Shown: positions 1 to 11,300 of the stretch, one piece after another | Numbering within the stretch: the first letter of the stretch is position 1 | How the letters are laid out: every line of letters begins with the position of its first letter | DNA from: Cryptomeria japonica | Lineage: Eukaryota; Streptophyta; Pinopsida; Cupressales; Cupressaceae | Length of the DNA stretch: 25,000 nt | Assembly: GCF_030272615.1 (NCBI RefSeq) | Contig: NW_026728926.1 | Location: forward strand, 285,001 to 310,000 | Direction of reading: 5' to 3' | Notes under the pieces: model-generated | The model's database searches: none | What the model was told of the DNA's origin: nothing | What the model saw: the letters and a program-made list of their open reading frames with translations, nothing else | Program-made: the position numbers and the translations under genes

Positions 1-3000
1 GGTGCGCAATGCTGGTGCGAACCCGGGAGCGCTCCGATGTGTGCTCCAAGGTGCGGCGTGCACGAAGTCCGAGCCCGGTTTGCCCCGGGTGCGCACCTCG
101 CGTGCACCTTCGCCGGGGTGAGCACCTTGGTGTGCAGACCTTGGTTGGGTTGCGCGCCCTGGTGCGCACCAAGGAGCGCTCTGAAGTGTGCTCCAAGGTG
201 CGGCGTGCACGAAGTCGGAGCCCGGTTTGCCCCGGGTGTGCACCTCGGGTGCGCACCTCGCGTGCACCTTCGCTGCGGTGGGCACCTTGGCTGGGTTGCG
301 CGCCTTGGTGGGCACCATGCAGTGCACGAAGTCGGAGCCCGGATTGCCCCGGGCGCGCACCTCCGCCAGGGTGGGCACCTTGGTGCGCACAACTTGCCTG
401 GGCTGCGCACCAGGAAGGGCTCAAGATGGCACCCGCGTTCCGTTTTTTTCACTATCTTTCAGAACGGAAATTTTAAAATCTCGTTTTTTTTTGCCTTTTC
501 TGGAAATTAGTGAAGGCAGCGCATCAAAGGTGCGCAACGCTGGTGCGAACCTGGGAGCGCTCCGATGTGTGCTCCAAGGTGCGGCGTGCACGAAGTCGGA
601 CCCCGGTTTGCCCCGGGTGCGCACCTCGCGTGCACCTTGGTGCGCACACCTTGGCTGGGTTGCGCGCCCTGGTGGGCACCATGGTGCGCACCAAGGAGCG
701 CTCCGAAGTGTGCTCCAAGGTGCGGCGTGCACGAAGTCGGAGCCCGGTTTGCCCCGGGTGCGCACCTCGCGTGCACCTTCGCCGCGGTGGGCACCATGGC
801 GTGCACGAAGTCGGAGCCCGGTTTGCCCCGGGTGCGCACCTCGCGTGCACCTTCGCCGGGGTGGGCACCTTGGTGTGCAGACCTTGGCTGGGTTGCGCGC
901 CCTGGTGGGCACCATGGTGCGCACCAAGGAGCGCTCCGAAGTGTGCTCCAAGGTGCGGCCTGCACGAAGTCGGAGCCCGGTTTGCCCCGGGTGTGCACCT
1001 CGGGTGGGCACCTTGGTGCGCATGCCTTGCCTGGGCTGCGCACCAGGGCGGGCTCAAGATGGCACCCGCGTTCCTTTTTTTTCACTATCTTTCAAAACGG
1101 AAATTTTAAAATCTCATTTTTTTTTGCCTTTTTCTGGAAATTAGTGAAGGCAGCGCATCAAAGGTGCGCACCTCGCTGCCCACCACGGTGCGCAACGCCG
1201 GTGGGCACCCGGGAGTGCTTCGAAGTGTGCTCCAAGGTGCTGCGTGCACGTTGTCGGAGCCCGGTTTGCCCCGGGTGCGCACCTCGCGTGCACCTTCGTC
1301 GGGGTGGGCACCTTGGCTGGGTTTGCCCCGGCTGCGCTCCGAAGCGGGGTTATTGGAGCGCCGCCTCTTTTTTTGTCGGAGCGTTTGGTGGGGTTTCTCG
1401 CATTGGCTCTTCCGAGGCCCGGTTGCCACCCTGGCGCGCACGAAGTCGGAAGTAGGGTTAATTGCCCGGGTGCGCACCTTTGCCAGGGTGGGCACCTTAC
1501 CTGGGCTGCGCACCAGGGCGGGCTCAAGATGGCACGCGCGTTCCGTTTTTTTCACTATCTTTCAAAACGGAAATTTTAAAATCTCCTTTTTTTTTTGCCT
1601 TTTCTGGAAATTAGTGAAGGCAGCGCATCAAAGGTGCGCACCTCGCTGCCCACCTTGGTGTGCTCTGAGGTGCGCACCCGGGAGCGCTACGAAGTGTGCT
1701 CCAAGGTGCGGCGTGCACGTTGTCGGAGCCCGGTTTGCCCCGGGTGCGCACCTCGCCTGCACCTTGGCCGGGGTGGGCACCTTGGCTGGGTTTGCCCAGG
1801 GTGCGCTCCGAAGCGGGGTTACTGGAGCGCCCCCTCTTTTTTTGTCAGAGCGTTTGGTGGGGTTTCTCGCATTGGCTCTTCCCAGGCCCGGTTGTTGGGT
1901 GCGCTCCCACCCTGGCGCGCGCGAAGTTGGAAGTTGGGTTAATTGCCCGGGCGCGCACCTTCGCCAGGGTGGGCACCTTGGTGCGCACACCTTGGCTGGG
2001 CTGCGCACCAGGGCGGGCTCAAGATGGCACCAGCATTCCCTTTTTCTCACTATCTTTCAAAACGGAAATTTTAAAATCTCGTTTTTTTTTTGCCTTTTAT
2101 GGAAATTAGTGAAGGCATCGCATCAAAGGTGCGCACCTCGCTGCCCACCTTGGTGTGCTCCGAGGTGCCCACCACGGTGCGCAACGCCGGTGCGAACCCG
2201 GGAGCGCCCCGATGTGTGCTCCAAGGTGCGGCGTGCACGAAGTCGGACCCCGGTTTGCCCCGGGTGCGCACCTCGCGTGCACCTTGGTGCGCACACCTTG
2301 GCTGGGTTGCGCGGCCTGGTGGGCACCATGGTGCGCACCAAGGAGCGCTCCGAAGTGTGCTCCAAGGTGCGGCGTGCACGAAGTCGGAGCCCGGTTTGCC
2401 CCGGGTACGCACCTCGCGTGCACCTTCGCCGGGGTGGGCACCTCGGCTGGGTTGCGCGCCCTGGTGCGCACCAAGGAGCGCTCCGAAGTGTGCTCCAAGG
2501 TGCGGCGTGCACGAAGTCGGAGCCCGGTTTGCCCCGGGTGCGCACCTTCGCCGCGGTGCGCACCATGGCGTGCACGAAGTCGGAGCCCGGTTTGCCCCGG
2601 GTGCGCACCTCGCGTGCACCTTCGGCGGGGTTGCGCGCCCTGGTGCGCACCAAGGAGCGCTCCGAAGTGTGCTCCAAGGTGCGGCGTGCACGAAGTCGGA
2701 GCCCGGTTTGCCCCGGGTGCGCACCTCGCGTGCACCTTCGCCAGGGTGGGCACCTCGGTGCGCACACCTTCTCAATGTTTTCTTGCCTTTTCTGGAAATT
2801 GGTGAAGGCAGCGCATCAAAGGTGCGCACCTCGGTGTGCTCCGAGGTGCGAACCCGAGAGCGCTCCGAGGTGCCCACGAAGTCGAAAGTCGGGTTAATTG
2901 CATTGTTTTCCCCGGGTGCGCTCCGAGGTGCGCAACATCGGCGCGCACCAAGGAGGGCTCCGAAGTGTGCTCCAAGGTGCGCACGATGGCGTGCACCTCT

Positions 3001-3457
3001 GGTGCGCACGATTCGGAGCTCGGTTTGACCGGGGTGCGCACACCTTGGCTGGGTTGCGCACCTTTTGTGCGCTCCAAGGTGCGCACGAAGTCGGAGCTCG
3101 GTTTGCCCCGGGTGCGCACCTTCGCCAGGGTGCGCACCTTGATGCGCACGCCTTGGCTGGGCTGCGCACCTTGGTGGGCGCCATGGTGCGCACCTTTCGT
3201 GCGCTCCAAGGTGCGCACGAAGTCGGAGCTCGGTTTGCCCCGGGTGCGCACCTTGGTGGGCGCCATGGTGCACTCCGAGGTGCCCAAGATTGGTGCGCAC
3301 CAAGGAGCGCTCCGAAGTGCGCTCCAAGGTGCGCGCGAAGTCGAAAGTTGGGTTAATTGTCCGGTTTGCCTCGGGTGCGCACCTTGCGTGCACCTTCGCC
3401 AGGGTGGGCGCCTTGGTGCGCACACCTTGGCTGGGCTGCGCACACCTTGGCACCCGC
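1..3457. repeat. IGS complex subrepeat array, block 1 (left end cut by window)
   Basis: GC-rich tandem array built from variants of a core containing GGTGCGGCGTGCACGAAGTC, GAGCCCGGTTTGCCCCGGGT and the palindrome GGTGCGCACC. Larger units are delimited by T-rich blocks at 437-530, 1070-1164, 1540-1634, 2035-2129 and 2769-2822, each ending GGAAATTAGTGAAGGCA (GGAAATTGG in the last) and GCGCATCAAAGG. By the sequence after each block I name the units A (1), B (531), C (1165), D (1635), E (2130) and F (2823). C and D carry a distinctive insert with a T-run (around 1340-1460 and 1805-1940) ending in GGGTTAATTGCCCGGG. Long open frames run through all phases because the repeats lack stops; I see no coding signal. 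Function unknown; 26S-proximal IGS arrays are often terminator-, enhancer- or recombination-related, which is inference here. Confidence 0.9.
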
Positions 3458-3566
3458 GTTTCCTTCATTTTAAATTTTTTTTTTTTACAATCTCTCAAGT
3501 GGGAAATTCTATAATCTCAACTTTTTTTGCCTTTTCAGGAAACTTTTGAATGGAGCGCATCATTGG
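3458..3566. repeat. Degenerate T-rich block closing block 1 array
   Basis: A diverged version of the T-rich separator: a long T-run around 3475-3486, the sequence TGGGAAATTCTATAATCTC in place of CGGAAATTTTAAAATCTC, then TTTTTTTGCCTTTTCAGGAAAC and GAGCGCATCATTGG. It marks the right edge of the subrepeat array; beyond it the sequence is no longer tandemly repeated until the 5S gene. The counterpart in the second block lies at 11357-11465. Confidence 0.8.
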
Positions 3567-3981
3567 TGCGCTCCGAAGTGTGCTCCAAAGCTCTCTCCAG
3601 CTGCGTGCACCTGCCCCGGCCGCGCACCCGGCCCCGCCCAGCTTCGCTCACCTGTCCCGGGCGTCTGGTGCGGAACCTTAGAGTAAGAAACATCACCGTG
3701 CACCTTGGCCAACGTGCGCGACTCGACCGAGCGCGCACTGGCCGAGGTGCACACCGATTTCACCTGGGTGCGCGCGCAGCACCTCGGGCGCACCGGGGTG
3801 CGCGCACAACGCCCGGGTTGCACCGTGGCCTGTGTGCTCGGGGCGCCTCGGGTGCGCGCTCGGTGTCGCCCCCGCGCGCGCGGTAGTGCGGGCAGCGCAC
3901 CCCGGCCCGGCCCGGCCCCGACGAGAACGCAAACGGGCAAAAGGTTTATTCAAATAGCATTGCGACGCCCGGCGAAAAACT
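3567..3981. other. GC-rich spacer downstream of the 5S gene, block 1
   Basis: About 415 bases rich in GTGCAC/GTGCGC words and CCGGCCCCG runs, without clear tandem periodicity. Relative to the minus-strand 5S gene this is 3' flank. No RNA gene, and only short open frames with no recognisable product. It becomes AT-richer just before the 5S terminator (around 3935-3985). An apparently identical stretch lies 7,899 bases to the right. Confidence 0.7.
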
Positions 3982-3987
3982 AAAAAA
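3982..3987 (-). terminator. Pol III terminator of 5S rRNA, copy 1
   Basis: Six A on the plus strand, so TTTTTT on the 5S strand, directly after the terminal GCACCC. A run of four or more T is the known RNA polymerase III termination signal. Only one T-run is present, with no backup run immediately after it. Confidence 0.9.
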
Positions 3988-4105
3988 GGGTGCAACACCG
4001 GGACTTCCCGGGAGGTCACCCATCCCAGTACTACTCCGGCCCAAGCGCGCTTAACTGCGGAGTTCTGATGGGATCCGGTGCACTAACGCTGGTATGATCG
4101 CACCC
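3988..4105 (-). rRNA. 5S ribosomal RNA, copy 1
   Basis: 5S rRNA of the large ribosomal subunit, transcribed by RNA polymerase III. On the minus strand it begins GGGTGCGATCATACCAGC and ends GGTGTTGCACCC, with the two ends able to pair as helix I. By count it is 118 nt plus one or two U from the T-run, matching the usual 119-121 nt of plants. Internal promoter elements are intact: A box near +50 to +64 (AGTTAAGCGCGCTTG), intermediate element near +67 to +72, and C box near +80 to +98 (GGGATGGGTGACCTCCCGG). I see no disabling change, so it looks functional. It lies inside the 35S spacer and is transcribed opposite to the 35S unit as oriented by the Pol I promoters at 14.7-18.85 kb. The second copy is 7,899 bases to the right with no difference I can see. 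Confidence 0.98.
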
Positions 4106-4143
4106 GTTATGAGCTTGTCGCAGTGTGTACTTAGCAAACCGCG
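4106..4143 (-). promoter_or_regulatory. 5S upstream promoter region, copy 1
   Basis: On the 5S strand the base at -1 is C, as in most plant 5S genes. A weak TATA-like TAAGTA covers about -28 to -23, the position where angiosperm 5S genes carry a TATA-like element. The usual GC at about -12 is not clear. With intact internal boxes, the upstream element is likely only modulatory. Confidence 0.5.
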
Positions 4144-4500
4144 ACCCACGTGCGAATCCACCCCGGCCACCCACCCCCGTCGAGGTGCACACCCTCCCTC
4201 GCGAAGTGCGCCCCGTTCGCCAAGTGTGAGCCCTGCCCGGGTGCGCGCACCTTGCTAGGGCGTCGGGTGTGCACCCGACCCGGCCTACGTGCGTGCACCT
4301 GGAGGGGGCGTCGTGTGCGTGCAGTGTCCCGTCTGCAACGCGGTGCCCACACACCACCTCGGGCGCAACGACCTGCGCTCACATGTGGGCCGAGTGCACC
4401 TTGGTGCATGTTCGGGGCGCCTCGGGTGCACGCTCGATCTTGCCCCGGTGCACCAAGGCGCTCGGTTTGCCCCGGGTGCGCACTTGGTGCAAGGTGGGCA
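4144..4500. other. GC-rich spacer upstream of the 5S gene, block 1
   Basis: Moderately GC-rich sequence with scattered GTGCACC/GTGCGC words, including CTCGGTTTGCCCCGGGTGCG near 4460-4480, which is a decayed relic of the core subrepeat. No tandem period, no RNA gene and no credible coding frame. One visible substitution separates it from its copy in the second block: A at 4278 against G at 12177. Confidence 0.65.
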
Positions 4501-4838
4501 CCCAAAATAGGGATCAAGCACCAAAACACAAGTTTCGGGATGCAAAATGGGACCCAAGGACCACAAATGCGTTCCAAGACCCATGATGGGTCCACGAGAA
4601 CAAAAATGTGTTCCGAGACTTAATAAACAAATATTGGGTTTTAGGAGAAGAAACATGCTCTGATGCCCAAAACGAGAATCGACCCCGAAAAGGCCACAGG
4701 CCAAAAGTGGGATGCGAGACAAAAAAAAATGGGACCCGAGGACCAAAATTGGGTTCCCAGGTCGAAGACAGGGCAACCGGACAAGAAACGACCTCTAAGG
4801 CTCGAAATGAGTCCCGACGACTAAAACTTGACAAGAAG
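4501..4838. other. AT-richer degenerate purine-rich spacer, block 1
   Basis: Clearly lower GC than its neighbours. It contains loosely repeated phrases such as GGGACCCAAGGACCA, GGACCAAAATTGGGTTCC and ATGGGTCCACGAG, which suggests an old, strongly decayed short tandem repeat. Short open frames on both strands show no recognisable domain. Confidence 0.55.
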
Positions 4839-5360
4839 CACCCATCAGGCACCCAACTCGACACCCATGGGATGCCGACCCACCCGGGCTTCCACCTAGC
4901 ACACCTTGGCACCCACCCACCCTCGCACCCAACCTCGCACCCAACTTAGCACCTTTGAACCCACATTGGCACTCACCCTGACCCTGGCACCTTGGAACCC
5001 ACATTGGCACTCACCTTGACCCTGGCACCCACCTTTGCACTCACCTTGGGACCCACCCTGGCTCCCACCTCGGCACCCACCCAGACACCCACCTTGGTTC
5101 CTTGGCACCCACCTTGGATCCTTGGCACCCACCCCGACACCCACCTTGGCACGCAACTTGGCTACTTGCCACCCACCTTGGCTCCTTGACGCCCACCCCG
5201 ACAACCACCCCGTGACCTACCCTGGCTAGGGTTGGTGCACACCCACCCTGGTGCCCACCTTGGCACCCACCCTATGACCCACCTTGGCACGCACCTTAGT
5301 ACCCACCCCGTTACCCACCCTAGGACCCACCCCGTGACCCACCTTGGCCAGGGTGGGTGC
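4839..5360. repeat. CACCC minisatellite, truncated copy
   Basis: Degenerate short tandem repeat of words like CACCCACCTTGG, CACCCACCCTGG and ACCCACCCCGTGACCC. The complementary strand is rich in GGGTGGGTG runs. The array stops abruptly after GGCCAGGGTGGGTGC at 5360, where a subrepeat array begins; the right-hand copy continues for about 1.2 kb more past the equivalent point (13259). The truncation therefore marks the join of the large duplication. Confidence 0.9.
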
Positions 5361-8300
5361 CTTGGTGCGCACAACTTGCCTGGGCTGCACACCAGGGCGG
5401 GCTCAAGATGGCACCCGCGTTCCGTTTTTTTCACTATCTTTCAAAACGGAAATTTTAAAATCTCATTTTTTTCTTTTTTTTGCCTTTTCTGGAAATTAGT
5501 GAAGGCAGCGCATCAAAGGTGCGCAATGCTGGTGCGAACCCGGGAGCGCTCCGATGTGTGCTCCAAGGTGCGGCGTGCACGAAGTCCGAGCCCGGTTTGC
5601 CCCGGGTGCGCACCTCGCGTGCACCTTCGCCGGGGTGAGCACCTTGGCTGGGTTGCGCGCCCTGGTGCGTACCAAGGAGCGCTCTGAAGTGTGCTCCAAG
5701 GTGCGGCGTGCACGAAGTCGGAGCCCGGTTTGCCCCGGGTGTGCACCTCGGGTGCGCACCTCGCGTGCACCTTCGCTGCGGTGGGCACCTTGGCTGGGTT
5801 GCGCGCCTTGGTGGGCACCATGCAGTGCACGAAGTCGGAGCCCGGTTTGCCCCGGGCGCGCACCTCCGCCAGGGTGGGCACCTTGGTGCGCACAACTTGC
5901 CTGGGCTGCGCATCAGGAAGGGCTCAAGATGGCACCCGCGTTCCGTTTTTTTCACTATCTTTCAGAACGGAAATTTTAAAATATCGTTTTTTTTTGCCTT
6001 TTCTGGAAATTAGTGAAGGCAGCGCATCAAAGGTGCGCAACGCTGGTGCGAACCTGGGAGCGCTCCGATGTGTGCTCCAAGGTGCGGCGTGCACGAAGTC
6101 GGAGCCCGGTTTGCCTCGGGTGCGCCCTGGTGGGCACCATGGTGCGCACCAAGGAGCGCTCCGAAGTGTGCTCCAAGGTGCGGCCTGCACGAAGTCGGAG
6201 CCCGGTTTGCCCCGGGTGTGCACCTCGGGTGGGCACCTTGGTGCGCATGCCTTGCCTGGGCTGCGCACCAGGGCGGGCTCAAGATGGCACCCGCGTTCCT
6301 TTTTTTTCACTATCTTTCAAAACGGAAATTTTAAAATCTCATTTTTTTTTGCCTTTTTCTGGAAATTAGTGAAGGCAGCGCATCAAAGGTGCGCACCTCG
6401 CTGCCCACCACGGTGCGCAACGCCGGTGGGCACCCGGGAGTGCTTCGAAGTGTGCTCCAAGGTGCTGCGTGCACGTTGTCGGAGCCCGGTTTGCCCCGGG
6501 TGCGCACCTCGCGTGCACCTTCGTCGGGGTGGGCACCTTGGCTTGGTTTGCCCCGGCTGCGCTCCGAAGCGGGGTTATTGGAGCGCCGCCTCTTTTTTTG
6601 TCGGAGCGTTTGGTGGGGTTTCTCGCATTGGCTCTTCCGAGGCCCGGTTGCCACCCTGGCGCGCACGAAGTCGGAAGTAGGGTTAATTGCCCGGGTGCGC
6701 ACCTTTGCCAGGGTGGCACCTTACCTGGGCTGCGCACCAGGGCGGGCTCAAGATGGCACGCGCGTTCCGTTTTTTTCACTATCTTTCAAAACGGAAATTT
6801 TAAAATCTCCTTTTTTTTTTGCCTTTTCTGGAAATTAGTGAAGGCAGCGCATCAAAGGTGCGCACCTCGCTGCCCACCTTGGTGTGCTCTGAGGTGCGCA
6901 CCCGGGAGCGCTACGAAGTGTGCTCCAAGGTGCGGCGTGCACGTTGTCGGAGCCCGGTTTGCCCCGGGTGCGCACCTCGCCTGCACCTTGGCCGGGGTGG
7001 GCACCTTGGCTGGGTTTGCCCAGGGTGCGCTCCGAAGCGGGGTTACTGGAGCGCCCCCTCTTTTTTTGTCAGAGAGTTTGGTGGGGTTTCTCGCATTGGC
7101 TCTTCCCAGGCCCGGTTGTTGGGTGCGCTCCCACCCTGGCGCGCGCGAAGTTGGAAGTTGGGTTAATTGCCCGGGCGCGCACCTTCGCCAGGGTGGGCAC
7201 CTTGGTGCGCAAACCTTGGCTGGGCTGCGCACCAGGGCGGGCTCAAGATGGCACCAGCATTCCCTTTTTCTCACTATCTTTCAAAACGGAAATTTTAAAA
7301 TCTCGTTTTTTTTTTGCCTTTTATGGAAATTAGTGAAGGCATCGCATCAAAGGTGCGCACCTCGCTGCCCACCACGGTGCGCAACGCCGGTGCGAACCCG
7401 GGAGCGCCCCGATGTGTGCTCCAAGGTGCGGCGTGCACGAAGTCGGACCCCGGTTTGCCCCGGGTGCGCACCTCGCGTGCACCTTGGTGCGCACACCTTG
7501 GCTGGGTTGCGCGGCCTGGTGGGCACCATGGTGCGCACCAAGGAGCGCTCCGAAGTGTGCTCCAAGGTGCGGCGTGCACGAAGTCGGAGCCCGGTTTGCC
7601 CCGGGTGCGCACCTTCGCCGCGGTGGGCACCATGGCGTGCACGAAGTCGGAGCCCGGTTTGCCCCGGGTGCGCACCTCGCGTGCACCTTCGCCGGGGTGG
7701 GCACCTCGGCTGGGTTGCGCGCCCTGGTGCGCACCAAGGAGCGCTCTGAAGTGTGCTCCAAGGTGCGGCGTGCACGAAGTCGGAGCCCGGTTTGCCCCGG
7801 GTGTGCACCTCGCGTGCACCTTCGCTGCGGTGGGCACCTTGGCTGGGTTGCGCGCCTTGGTGGGCACCATGCAGTGCACGAAGTCGGAGCCCGGTTTGCC
7901 CCGGGCGCGCACCTCCGCCAGGGTGGGCACCTTGGTGCGCACAACTTGCCTGGGCTGCGCACCAGGAAGGGCTCAAGATGGCACCCGCGTTCCGTTTTTT
8001 TCACTATCTTTCAGAACGGAAATTTTAAAATATCGTTTTTTTTTGCCTTTTCTGGAAATTAGTGAAGGCAGCGCATCAAAGGTGCGCAACGCTGGTGCGA
8101 ACCTGGGAGCGCTCCGATGTGTGCTCCAAGGTGCGGCGTGCACGAAGTCGGACCCCGGTTTGCCCCGGGTGCGCACCTCGCGTGCACCTTGGTGCGCACA
8201 CCTTGGCTGGGTTGCGCGCCCTGGTGGGCACCATGGTGCGCACCAAGGAGCGCTCCGAAGTGTGCTCCAAGGTGCGGCGTGCACGAAGTCGGAGCCCGGT

Positions 8301-11300
8301 TTGCCCCGGGTGCGCACCTCGCGTGCACCTTCGCCGCGGTGGGCACCATGGCGTGCACGAAGTCGGAGCCCGGTTTGCCCCGGGTGCGCACCTCGCGTGC
8401 ACCTTCGCCGGGGTGGGCACCTTGGTGTGCAGACCTTGGCTGGGTTGCGCGCCCTGGTGGGCACCATGGTGCGCACCAAGGAGCGCTCCGAAGTGTGCTC
8501 CAAGGTGCGGCCTGCACGAAGTCGGAGCCCGGTTTGCCCCGGGTGTGCACCTCGGGTGGGCACCTTGGTGCGCATGCCTTGCCTGGGCTGCGCACCAGGG
8601 CGGGCTCAAGATGGCACCCGCGTTCCTTTTTTTTCACTATCTTTCAAAACGGAAATTTTAAAATCTCATTTTTTTTTGCCTTTTTCTGGAAATTAGTGAA
8701 GGCAGCGCATCAAAGGTGCGCACCTCGCTGCCCACCACGGTGCGCAACGCCGGTGGGCACCCGGGAGTGCTTCGAAGTGTGCTCCAAGGTGCTGCGTGCA
8801 CGTTGTCGGAGCCCGGTTTGCCCCGGGTGCGCACCTCGCGTGCACCTTCGTCGGGGTGGGCACCTTGGCTGGGTTTGCCCCGGCTGCGCTCCGAAGCGGG
8901 GTTATTGGAGCGCCGCCTCTTTTTTTGTCGGAGCGTTTGGTGGGGTTTCTCGCATTGGCTCTTCCGAGGCCCGGTTGCCACCCTGGCGCGCACGAAGTCG
9001 GAAGTAGGGTTAATTGCCCGGGTGCGCACCTTTGCCAGGGTGGGCACCTTACCTGGGCTGCGCACCAGGGCGGGCTCAAGATGGCACGCGCGTTCCGTTT
9101 TTTTCACTATCTTTCAAAACGGAAATTTTAAAATCTCCTTTTTTTTTTGCCTTTTCTGGAAATTAGTGAAGGCAGCGCATCAAAGGTGCGCACCTCGCTG
9201 CCCACCTTGGTGTGCTCTGAGGTGCGCACCCGGGAGCGCTACGAAGTGTGCTCCAAGGTGCGGCGTGCACGTTGTCGGAGCCCGGTTTGCCCCGGGTGCG
9301 CACCTCGCCTGCACCTTGGCCGGGGTGGGCACCTTGGCTGGGTTTGCCCAGGGTGCGCTCCGAAGCGGGGTTACTGGAGCGCCCCCTCTTTTTTTGTCAG
9401 AGCGTTTGGTGGGGTTTCTCGCATTGGCTCTTCCCAGGCCCGGTTGTTGGGTGCGCTCCCACCCTGGCGCGCGCGAAGTTGGAAGTTGGGTTAATTGCCC
9501 GGGCGCGCACCTTCGCCAGGGTGGGCACCTTGGTGCGCACACCTTGGCTGGGCTGCGCACCAGGGCGGGCTCAAGATGGCACCAGCATTCCCTTTTTCTC
9601 ACTATCTTTCAAAACGGAAATTTTAAAATCTCATTTTTTTTTTGCCTTTTATGGAAATTAGTGAAGGCATCGCATCAAAGGTGCGCACCTCGCTGCCCAC
9701 CTTGGTGTGCTCCGAGGTGCCCACCACGGTGCGCAACGCCGGTGCGAACCCGGGAGCGCCCCGATGTGTGCTCCAAGGTGCGGCGTGCACGAAGTCGGAC
9801 CCCGGTTTGCCCCGGGTGCGCACCTCGCGTGCACCTTGGTGCGCACACCTTGGCTGGGTTGCGCGGCCTGGTGGGCACCATGGTGCGCACCAAGGAGCGC
9901 TCCGAAGTGTGCTCCAAGGTGCGGCGTGCACGAAGTCGGAGCCCGGTTTGCCCCGGGTACGCACCTCGCGTGCACCTTCGCCGGGGTGGGCACCTCGGCT
10001 GGGTTGCGCGCCCTGGTGCGCACCAAGGAGCGCTCCGAAGTGTGCTCCAAGGTGCGGCGTGCACGAAGTCGGAGCCCGGTTTGCCCCGGGTGCGCACCTT
10101 CGCCGCGGTGCGCACCATGGCGTGCACGAAGTCGGAGCCCGGTTTGCCCCGGGTGCGCACCTCGCGTGCACCTTCGGCGGGGTTGCGCGCCCTGGTGGGC
10201 ACCATGGTGCGCACCAAGGAGCGCTCCGAAGTGTGCTCCAAGGTGCGGCGTGCACGAAGTCGGAGCCCGGTTTGCCCCGGGTGCGCACCTCGCGTGCACC
10301 TTCGGCGGGGTTGCGCGCCCTGGTGGGCACCATGGTGCGCACCAAGGAGCGCTCCGAAGTGTGCTCCAAGGTGCGGCGTGCACGAAGTCGGAGCCCGGTT
10401 TGCCCCGGGTGCGCACCTCGCGTGCACCTTCGCCGCGGTGGGCACCATGGCGTGCACGAAGTCGGAGCCCGGTTTGCCCCGGGTGCGCACCTCGCGTGCA
10501 CCTTCGCCGGGGTGGGCACCTCGGCTGGGTTGCGCGCCCTGGTGCGCACCAAGGAGCGCTCCGAAGTGTGCTCCAAGGTGCGGCGTGCACGAAGTCGGAG
10601 CCCGGTTTGCCCCGGGTGCGCACCTCGCGTGCACCTTCGCCAGGGTGGGCACCTCGGTGCGCACACCTTCTCAATGTTTTCTTGCCTTTTCTGGAAATTG
10701 GTGAAGGCAGCGCATCAAAGGTGCGCACCTCGGTGTGCTCCGAGGTGCGAACCCGAGAGCGCTCCGAGGTGCCCACGAAGTCGAAAGTCGGGTTAATTGC
10801 ATTGTTTTCCCCGGGTGCGCTCCGAGGTGCGCAACATCGGCGCGCACCAAGGAGGGCTCCGAAGTGTGCTCCAAGGTGCGCACGATGGCGTGCACCTCTG
10901 GTGCGCACGATTCGGAGCTCGGTTTGACCGGGGTGCGCACACCTTGGCTGGGTTGCGCACCTTTTGTGCGCTCCAAGGTGCGCACGAAGTCGGAGCTCGG
11001 TTTGCCCCGGGTGCGCACCTTCGCCAGGGTGCGCACCTTGATGCGCACGCCTTGGCTGGGCTGCGCACCTTGGTGGGCGCCATGGTGCGCACCTTTCGTG
11101 CGCTCCAAGGTGCGCACGAAGTCGGAGCTCGGTTTGCCCCGGGTGCGCACCTTGGTGGGCGCCATGGTGCACTCCGAGGTGCCCAAGATTGGTGCGCACC
11201 AAGGAGCGCTCCGAAGTGCGCTCCAAGGTGCGCGCGAAGTCGAAAGTTGGGTTAATTGTCCGGTTTGCCTCGGGTGCGCACCTTGCGTGCACCTTCGCCA

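Noticed and set aside
1164-2897. Long plus-strand open frame (577 codons), and a 662-codon one at 8716-10704, rich in Cys, Arg, Gly and Ala
   Set aside because: They run through tandem GC-rich repeats that are stop-poor in many frames on both strands; no domain, no start context, and the same phrases appear in shifted frames in adjacent units.
2071-3498. Long minus-strand open frames (475 codons here, 579 codons at 9658-11397)
   Set aside because: Same repeat artefact, overlapping plus-strand open frames of similar length and T-rich separators.
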